Source: JAWXCH01 sp034440595 (GTDB lineage Bacteria > Planctomycetota > Planctomycetia > Pirellulales > JALHPA01). From it: a stretch of 18,711 nucleotides of DNA. The notes beneath the pieces are model-generated. The model was given only the letters and a program-made list of their open reading frames with translations. It searched no databases and was not told the origin of the DNA. The stretch spans positions 1-18,711 of the forward strand of contig JAWXCH010000347.1 in assembly GCA_034440595.1 (NCBI GenBank), given 5' to 3'. The translations under genes and the position numbers were made by a program. Positions 13,324-18,711 of the stretch are shown piece by piece (position 1 is the stretch's first letter; each line of letters opens with the position of its first letter).

Positions 13324-15588
13324 ATGAGTTCTCGGGGGCGAGCTAAGAAACACAATCTGTGGTCAGATGTTCCGATAGAAGATCCACGCGATGACGAGTT
13401 GGGTCGCGCGCGGTTCGCGGAAACAGTGGCAAAGTCTATTCGCGCTATGAAGGGAAGCGAATCCTTTGTATTCGGCATTTGTGGGCCGTGGGGGTGCGGC
13501 AAGAGTAGCGTGCTGCAAATGATTGGTTGTGAGCTCAAGAAAGGCAAAGCGGAAAATAGGCCGGTTGTCGTCGACTTCAATCCATGGTGGTTTTCTGGTC
13601 ATGAGCAGTTGCTCACCAGCTTCTTGGCGCAGCTTTCTTCTGTTCTCGGACGATCCGACGTTGCTACCGGCACAAGTAAGATCGCAGCTAATCTTAACAC
13701 CCTTGCCAAAGTATTAACTCCCATCAGCTGGTTTTCAAAAACAGCAAAGGAAGCAAAAGAAGTCGTTGCTGCGAGTGCTGAAGCGGCGCAAGCATTCAGC
13801 GCGCAACTTACCTTGGACATTCATGGTTTGCGCAAGGCGATTGGCGACGAGTTGCGTGCTTCCAAGAGGCGAATTGTCATAGTAATGGACGACATCGACC
13901 GGCTAACAGCCTCAGAAATTGCTCAGCTGTTTATGATTGTCAAAGCTGTTGCCGACTTTCCGAACACTGTCTACTTGCTCGCGTTTGATCATGGCGTGGT
14001 TTGCAATGCGATTCAAACTCAGCTTGGACAGGACGGCGCATCTTACTTGGAAAAAATAGTCCAAATTCAAATCGCGGTTCCGCCGGCAGGTCCAATCAGT
14101 CTTCATCGAATGTTTTACAGCCAAATCAACTCGCTAATTCCAACGGAAGAAAACATAGATATTATCAAAAAGGAGTTTTGGAATCTGTTCTATGATGGGT
14201 TGAGTTCGTTTTTCACAACGCCACGCTCAGTCAAGCGACTAACAAACGTACTTCGCGTTCTCTACCCAAGTATTGCCGGCGAAGTGCATTGGCCAGATTT
14301 CTTCGCGATGACTGCTTTGCAGGTTTTTGCACCGGAAACTCACGCCGTAATACGCGATAATTACGGAAGGTTCACTGGTTATGATCCCCACCATCGGCAT
14401 GATATTGACCGAAGTGAAACGAAGCGATTTCACGAAAGTTGGGTGGCGCAAATTCCCGAACATCGGCGTGACGCCGTTGTCGGCCTCGTTAAGCGTCTTT
14501 TTCCTCGCGTTGACTCAGCGTTAAGGGGCGGTTCATATGGCTCAGGCGGCGAATCGCGAGCAACAGCTGACCTTCGTGTTCGGTCTCCTGAGTGCGTCGA
14601 TCGCTATTTGCAATATGCCGTTCCGACAGGTGCGATTAGCGAGGCAGAATGGAGACTTTTTCTCTCTGAAATTGCTAGTGCTGAAGTTACCGATTCGCAA
14701 ATCCGGAAATGGTGTACACAAAGCGGGCCGAACAAGCTTGCGTCACGCGGCAAAGTATTCCTCGACAAGTTACTTGTATTTGCAAACAATCAAGCAACGG
14801 ACAGTCAAGCAGAAATGCTGCTTCGGGTTGTGCTGAGGAACGGCGATCACTTAATTTTCACAGAGGATTGCGAGCGAATCGAAATACTTGAAATTGACAA
14901 CAAGTGGAGATTGAACTGGGCGGTTCGTGCGCTATTGGCAAGAATTCCTGAAGGGATGCGTCGCGAGAATGCACTTGAAGAGTCCTCGAAGTCCGCAGAA
15001 TTGGTCACTTTGACGGAAGTAGTGAGATCGCTAGGCATAGAGCATGGACTATTTGGAACAAATGATCGAGATCGACAAACGACACCCCTAGTAAGGGAAG
15101 AAGTTGCCAGGTCACTAGCACGCTTTGCGGCGCAAAGGCTTGCTGCGGCTGCCAGTGCGGGCACACTTGCCCAGCACCCGCAGTCGCTTTTGCTAGTTCA
15201 AGGGTGGAGAGTATTCTCGGAAACAGACGATGCGCAGAACTGGCTAAATGATGCAAGTCGGAACGATGAAACACTCGCGCGATTTCTTGTTTCGGCACAA
15301 TCGAAAACTTGGAGCCATAGTGGCAACGACAACGTGGCAACCGAGGGATTGTCAGCGGGCGCAGAATTTCTACTGACGTGGTGGAACGGGACCGAACTGC
15401 GCGACCGATGCAAATCGATACTAAAAGACAAGCCTAACTGGCTAACCGAGGATTACGAATCCGCACTTAAACTTGTAATTCGGTCAATGAGCAAGGATGG
15501 TAAAGCTCTTGATTCTTTTCATCATCGGCGCAAGAAGCCAGACGATTTAGATGAAGAAGACGATACTCCAGACATCGCAGACCTTTGA
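13324..15588 (+). CDS. KAP-family P-loop NTPase
   Basis: The product is 754 aa. The Walker A motif is GPWGCGKSS (54-62), followed by 'VVVDFNPWWFSG' (81-92), the family's 'FNaWw' signature, and Walker B 'IVIVMDDIDRL' (184-194). After that come 'VYLLAFDHGVVCNAI' (216-230) and 'YLEKIVQIQIAVP' (241-253), also KAP signatures. KAP proteins usually carry two to four membrane helices between Walker A and B; here that insert (about 110-165) is Ala/Lys/Glu-rich and shows no clear membrane segment, so the protein looks soluble. Residues 330-754 have no recognised domain and end in an acidic tail (DDLDEEDDTPDIADL). GGAAGGA lies 6 nt before ATG 13324, giving a confident start. Codon third positions look more A/T-rich than in gatA, suggesting transfer. 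The family includes the phage-exclusion protein PifA and animal Kidins220; a defence role is inferred, not shown. It has no obvious partner gene. Confidence 0.93.
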   Translation: MSSRGRAKKHNLWSDVPIEDPRDDELGRARFAETVAKSIRAMKGSESFVFGICGPWGCGKSSVLQMIGCELKKGKAENRPVVVDFNPWWFSGHEQLLTSFLAQLSSVLGRSDVATGTSKIAANLNTLAKVLTPISWFSKTAKEAKEVVAASAEAAQAFSAQLTLDIHGLRKAIGDELRASKRRIVIVMDDIDRLTASEIAQLFMIVKAVADFPNTVYLLAFDHGVVCNAIQTQLGQDGASYLEKIVQIQIAVPPAGPISLHRMFYSQINSLIPTEENIDIIKKEFWNLFYDGLSSFFTTPRSVKRLTNVLRVLYPSIAGEVHWPDFFAMTALQVFAPETHAVIRDNYGRFTGYDPHHRHDIDRSETKRFHESWVAQIPEHRRDAVVGLVKRLFPRVDSALRGGSYGSGGESRATADLRVRSPECVDRYLQYAVPTGAISEAEWRLFLSEIASAEVTDSQIRKWCTQSGPNKLASRGKVFLDKLLVFANNQATDSQAEMLLRVVLRNGDHLIFTEDCERIEILEIDNKWRLNWAVRALLARIPEGMRRENALEESSKSAELVTLTEVVRSLGIEHGLFGTNDRDRQTTPLVREEVARSLARFAAQRLAAAASAGTLAQHPQSLLLVQGWRVFSETDDAQNWLNDASRNDETLARFLVSAQSKTWSHSGNDNVATEGLSAGAEFLLTWWNGTELRDRCKSILKDKPNWLTEDYESALKLVIRSMSKDGKALDSFHHRRKKPDDLDEEDDTPDIADL

Positions 15589-16190
15589 CGGCAATATTGA
15601 AGGCGACTTTGACTTAAGGACATCACGGCCTTTATCGCCGGGTGCAACTGCTTCCTGCCCTCGCGAAGGCGGGCAGCTTGCCCAGCAGTGTGCCTCAGAG
15701 CACCGGTTGCAAGCCATTTAACGCTGTAGCTTCAGCCATTTTCTGTACTCCTGCTTTCGCGCAGAGCGTCAACACCAAAACCAAGCCATTCTCACCACGA
15801 ATTATTCGCTACCTTTCCGCGCTTGAAAAAAAGCCAGCACCTCTGCTAGGTTGAACTCGTGATTCTCACTGGCAGACGGTAGGCGCTCCGCTTATGCGTC
15901 GCAGTTAACATTGTTCGAGGCTTATCGAGATGGCTGCGTCAATCGGCAGGCCGTGGTTCGTTCCACGCACCTGACGATCGGGATGCAACCACTTTACAAT
16001 GTCCGAGCAAAACGTCGTGCAGGCTGACTCAATCACGGGGTGCGTTTCACAAACCCTACAAGGCTCGATAGCTACCGCCGCATAAAAAACGAAAAATCAA
16101 ACGCGCGCAACGTACACAACGCACTCCACCGCCATCTTTTTGCACGTAAGTCCAATAAACTCGTACCATCGCCTTAACCACTCTATGCCT
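15589..16190. other. Gene-poor region after the KAP gene
   Basis: About 600 bases between the KAP gene and the end of the minus-strand lipoprotein gene. It contains the third palindromic repeat (15640-15690). A short plus-strand frame at 15642-15854 starts inside that repeat and shows no family features. On the minus strand a 63-codon frame without an ATG (16096 down to the stop at 15905) is Cys-rich (CRVC, ACTTFC); it may be chance or a decayed fragment. I see no RNA gene. Confidence 0.5.
15640..15690. repeat. Interspersed palindromic repeat, copy 3 (long form)
   Basis: GGGTGCAACTGCT at the left and AGCTTGCCCAGCAGTG at the right match copies 1 and 2. Like copy 1 it has the central insert beginning CCTGCCCTCGCG, here folded by CTGCCC (15655-15660) / GGGCAG (15671-15676). 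Same orientation as copies 1 and 2, 4.5 kb away. Confidence 0.75.
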
Positions 16191-17807
16191 TTACTCCACT
16201 TCCACAATCTCAATCTTCAACTGACCAATGACCTGCGAAACGCTTAAGAAGGTACTGAAGGCGGTGGTGCCGTGCAGGTTGGAGTCGGCCAACTTTATAT
16301 GCGCCGCCCCGATGCCACCTTGCGCCAGTGTGGCGTCCAGCGGCACCCAGCGGCCGTCGATCCAGACTTCATTCCACATGTGGTAGCCAAAGCCTTGAGA
16401 CGTCGAGGCGTAGACCAGCCCAATAACCACGCGGGCCGGAATTCCCTTCGCACGGCAGAGTGCGGCCAGCAGGACAGAATGCTCGGTACAGTCTCCTTCG
16501 CCACTGTCGGCCGTTTCGGCGGCGGTGGCAAACGTCTGCGAAAAATTCGGGCGTTGCAGATGTCGATGGACGCATTGTTCCAACAGCGCGGCGACCTTGG
16601 CCGGATCGGTTTCGCTGCCGGCGGCCTGTTTGGCCATGGCAACAATTTTTGGATAATCACTTTGAATCAAATTATTCGGCTGGCTGTCCTGCTCTTGCGG
16701 TGTCTGGCTAACTGGTGGCGCTACGGTAGCGGTGCTGACGGTGCCGGGTGCTGCGGCGGTTGTTTCAGGCTTGGGAGAATTCAACGAGCTGGCTGTAACG
16801 ATCAATTCCGCCGTTCGATTGTCCAGCAGTTGCACCTGCTGTGTGGCACTGGTAGCAAAGACCTGAGTTGGATCGTTGGCTTGCAGTTGCACGCGGTAGC
16901 GAATCTTGCGCGTCTGGTGAGGCTTGGCCAGCGGTCGATTGACCGGCACCGTCGTATCGAGCATCAAGTCGAATCTGGCCGGCCCAACATCGGCCAGAGC
17001 CAGTTCCTTGGTCGTGCGATAGATTTCTTGATTGAGTGCATTGATCTGCCGCTTCATGATCACGCCGTCGCGGTTGACCCACAGCCGCTCGGTGATGGTG
17101 CTGCCGGTCGGGAGCTTTGCATTGCAGTCCACACGCAGCAGATCCTCGCTATGGTCCAACAGCCGCGTGGTCTCGGTCGTTCCGGCAGTCAGTTCCATGA
17201 CGACTGGTTGATTGACAACGGTCATCAGACCGGTCAGCGTGCGCCGCTCGCCCGGCTGGATGGGCTGCCGCAGCAGCGATTGCTCCAGTGCCAAGAATCC
17301 TCCCGCCGCGGCGGGCCAGGGGACGTTCGTCGTGGTCGATTTTCCCGATGTGCCGGTGGCAATCGAAAGCTGGTCCCCAACGACCTCACCCTTAAACTCC
17401 GTCTCGCTGGAGCCGGATTGCAATGTTGTCTGAAAGCGAACCAATGCCCCTAGCAGCGTCTCTATTCCAGTTGAGGTGATGGTGTGCGCCGATTGCTGGC
17501 CCGATCGATTGACAACAACGGTATTCGTGCTGTCGACCTGAACGCCCGGTTCCCCATCGACTTCAATATCGCGAAACGTGGTGCGGGCATAGCCAACCTT
17601 GGTGCCGTGCAAGTAAAAGGCGTCCCAGGTCTCGCGCGGTTGCCCCTGAACCGAGATTGCCGTCGAGAGGTCGACGTCCGGTTTGGCGACCGGTGCGGCT
17701 GCGGGGGCAGAATATCCTGTGGTTTCTGGCGAACAGCCGGCCAATCCCAGCGTAAGACAAGTGAGAATTGACAGTAGCGCCAGGCGGTTGAATCGAAATA
17801 ATCCCAT
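16191..17807 (-). CDS. Transglutaminase-like lipoprotein
   Basis: The product is 538 aa. I chose ATG at 17807 over GTG 17873 because it gives a lipoprotein signal peptide: MGLFRFNRLALLSILTCLTL then lipobox LAGC (22-25, lipidated Cys25), with GGTGGA just upstream as a ribosome binding site. Residues 50-430 are beta-rich with a Pro/Thr/Ala/Gln-rich linker at about 360-395. The C-terminal domain is a transglutaminase-like core: 'GEGDCTEHSVLLAALCRAKG' (Cys440), 'GFGYHMWNEVWIDGRWVPLD' (His476, Asp491), the complete Cys-His-Asp triad. Bacterial members of this fold are usually cysteine proteases or amidases and seldom true cross-linking enzymes. The substrate is unknown, and the location is the outer leaflet of an inner or outer membrane. 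It is transcribed away from the partial gene at 18418; LspA encoded at 4175-4768 would mature it. Confidence 0.93.
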   Translation of the reverse strand: MGLFRFNRLALLSILTCLTLGLAGCSPETTGYSAPAAAPVAKPDVDLSTAISVQGQPRETWDAFYLHGTKVGYARTTFRDIEVDGEPGVQVDSTNTVVVNRSGQQSAHTITSTGIETLLGALVRFQTTLQSGSSETEFKGEVVGDQLSIATGTSGKSTTTNVPWPAAAGGFLALEQSLLRQPIQPGERRTLTGLMTVVNQPVVMELTAGTTETTRLLDHSEDLLRVDCNAKLPTGSTITERLWVNRDGVIMKRQINALNQEIYRTTKELALADVGPARFDLMLDTTVPVNRPLAKPHQTRKIRYRVQLQANDPTQVFATSATQQVQLLDNRTAELIVTASSLNSPKPETTAAAPGTVSTATVAPPVSQTPQEQDSQPNNLIQSDYPKIVAMAKQAAGSETDPAKVAALLEQCVHRHLQRPNFSQTFATAAETADSGEGDCTEHSVLLAALCRAKGIPARVVIGLVYASTSQGFGYHMWNEVWIDGRWVPLDATLAQGGIGAAHIKLADSNLHGTTAFSTFLSVSQVIGQLKIEIVEVE

Positions 17808-18417
17808 TTTGATCCACCAATCGGTAAAGTCAGCGAAATCGTTGTGCCTGATGTACCTGAACCGCAGGGACACGGCAAGCGAGGTTTCGGGCTTACTAGC
17901 CTGCCAATTTTGGTGCCCAAGGGCCGGATACCAGATGGAGGATTCGATTCGAGTGGAAATTCGCGCAAGTCGCTAAAGATTCGCATATTGAGGCAGAACA
18001 TTTCTACCGCTCGCTCTGAAAGCGAATGCATGATGCTAGCGTGGTGCTAGAGTTCTTAGGACTCGCCGCGCGCACAGACCGGCTTGCATAAAGCTGGTCC
18101 AGTGATAGCCCGTTCAAACCGGACAAGTGTCCGGAACGGATAAACCGACCACAGCGCCGGCGTTTCGGTGCATTTTGCCTGCTGGCCTATGGCCTGACCG
18201 GCAGATTGCGGCATTGTGAAGTATGGTTGAAAGGGTGCAGATTTGACGGGGGAGCATTGTTGGCAGAGGGCACAACCATTTGTGAGGGAAGACTGGCCTG
18301 ACCAGTTTGTCAGGCGAGATCGCAGCATTTCAGAGGAAGAGCCCATCAGACCCTGATGGTAATGCAACGGAAGACTGATTCAACATTTGCAGTGAAACAA
18401 GAGGACAGAGGTCGCCG
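17808..18417. other. Divergent intergenic region rich in short inverted repeats
   Basis: About 600 bases separate the minus-strand lipoprotein gene and the plus-strand gene at 18418. Perfect inverted repeats are TCGCT/AGCGA (18011-18025), CTAGC/GCTAG (18036-18050), CCGGACA-AG-TGTCCGG (18119-18134, extended by CGTT 18111-18114 and AACG 18135-18138 past a 4-nt bulge), CACAA/TTGTG (18271-18284), GCCTGAC/GTCAGGC (18296-18315), and CCATCAG/CTGATGG (18343-18359). GGCCTGACC occurs twice (18191-18199, 18295-18303). No tRNA or convincing gene is visible. Confidence 0.55.
18296..18359 (+). promoter_or_regulatory. Possible structured leader of the gene at 18418
   Basis: Two 7-bp perfect hairpins in a row: GCCTGAC-CAGTTT-GTCAGGC (18296-18315) and CCATCAG-ACC-CTGATGG (18343-18359). 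The first competes with ACTGG-CCTGA-CCAGT (18292-18306), which uses the same bases. The second ends 58 nt before the start codon. A regulatory role is inferred only. Confidence 0.3.
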
Positions 18418-18711
18418 ATGGGCTTTTTAAAACGCTTTTTTCGCAATGTATTTCGCGATGGAGCGCAAATGCAGACAACGAGCAGCTTCGAGCAACTGAG
18501 CGAAGAGGAATTGGAAGCGCACCTGGGTGTGATTCGCTATGGCGATTTCGTACTGACAGAAGCAATTCGACCTTCGTACGATTTGCAAGTAGTGCCGGCG
18601 CAAGGATATCGACACGACTTTTACCACGACGAACAAACCAAGACGCGCGTGCCCGTCGTCATGGCGGCGGCATCGAACGACAAGCTCTTCGAGGCGTTTT
18701 TGGATCTGCTC
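18418..18711 (+). CDS. Unrecognised protein, 3'-truncated by the window edge
   Basis: The frame runs open from ATG 18418 to the last base (98 codons seen), with an in-frame stop upstream at about 18376, so ATG 18418 is the first possible Met start. AGAGG at about 18409-18413 is a weak ribosome binding site. The N-terminus is basic and aromatic (MGFLKRFFRNVFRDG), suggesting membrane contact by an amphipathic helix, then acidic 'SFEQLSEEELEAHLGVIRYG'. The later part has 'RHDFYHDEQTKTRVPVVMAA' and 'NDKLFEAFLDLL'. I recognise no family and assign no function. Confidence 0.75.
   Translation, partial: MGFLKRFFRNVFRDGAQMQTTSSFEQLSEEELEAHLGVIRYGDFVLTEAIRPSYDLQVVPAQGYRHDFYHDEQTKTRVPVVMAAASNDKLFEAFLDLL

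Noticed and set aside
13324..15588. KAP gene as part of a multi-gene defence operon
   Set aside because: The neighbours are gatA on one side and 600 gene-poor bases on the other; no nuclease, reverse transcriptase, methylase or other partner is visible.
15642..15854. 70-codon plus frame
   Set aside because: It begins inside the interspersed repeat (GTG within GGGTGC) and shows no motif.
16272..17453. 393-codon plus-strand frame
   Set aside because: It is antisense to the transglutaminase-like lipoprotein, whose signal peptide and catalytic triad are clear. Its translation is Arg/Gln/Gly-rich without family motifs, typical of a high-GC shadow frame.
17462..18031. Minus frame containing CPCGSG, which looks like a SEC-C motif
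   Set aside because: The frame overlaps the lipoprotein gene on the same strand in another phase, and the CPCGSG is not followed by KKxKxCC. I regard it as chance.
18056..18367. 103-codon minus frame in the divergent intergenic region
   Set aside because: It has several Cys but no recognisable family, and it spans several inverted repeats; coding capacity is unconvincing.

Overview
The window looks like a chromosomal segment of a planctomycete, probably in the Pirellulales/Pirellulaceae. The reasons are an H-X9-DG pseudopilin-type protein (DUF1559), a PEP-CTERM protein with dockerin-like calcium loops, a SEC-C/TPR protein with the variant zinc motif CPGGTGKK, an L28 with an enlarged loop, long gene-poor intergenic regions, and a 'GGGTGCCACTGCTGG...CCAGCAGTG' interspersed palindrome. 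The assignment rests on recognised families and not on a database search.

Layout. 1-1507: the 3' end of a coiled-coil conserved hypothetical gene, a long hairpin, and a small conserved hypothetical gene. 1508-3446: a hairpin and candidate promoter, then an exported protein with a Thr/Pro/Asp-rich low-complexity half and a TolC-like helical half. 3724-4768: a DksA/TraR-type zinc-finger protein followed by lspA (signal peptidase II). 4769-5590: a long leader with a very good sigma70-like promoter whose spacer holds a dyad, then a cysteine-poor Rrf2-family regulator. 5649-6507: an inositol-monophosphatase-like phosphatase (HisN type) with a strong hairpin just before its start codon and another across its stop codon. 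6668-8568: a promoter with an adjoining dyad, a DUF1559 pseudopilin-like protein, and a PEP-CTERM/dockerin protein. 8687-10582: a SEC-C-tagged helical repeat protein. 10739-11005: rpmB (L28). 11204-13271: gatC and gatA, with palindromic repeats before and between them. 13324-15588: a KAP-family P-loop NTPase. 15589-16190: a gene-poor stretch with a third copy of the interspersed palindrome. 16191-17807 (minus strand): a transglutaminase-like lipoprotein. 17808-18417: a divergent intergenic region dense in short perfect inverted repeats. 18418-end: the 5' part of an unrecognised gene.

How the genes work together. Most genes are ordinary housekeeping or envelope genes: lipoprotein maturation (LspA, whose substrates could include the minus-strand lipoprotein), translation (L28, GatC/GatA for tRNA-dependent transamidation, with GatB outside the window), histidine or inositol-phosphate metabolism, and secreted or surface proteins. 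I see no complete multi-gene novel system. The best candidate for an accessory function is the KAP NTPase at 13324-15588. It is a lone, long gene with no recognised partner, its base composition looks more A/T-rich than its neighbours, it lies beside a gene-poor stretch, and its family has been linked to phage exclusion. The best regulatory signals are the Rrf2 promoter with its embedded dyad and flanking TCGCAAA repeats, the hairpin abutting the hisN start, and the mutually exclusive hairpins ahead of the gene at 18418.
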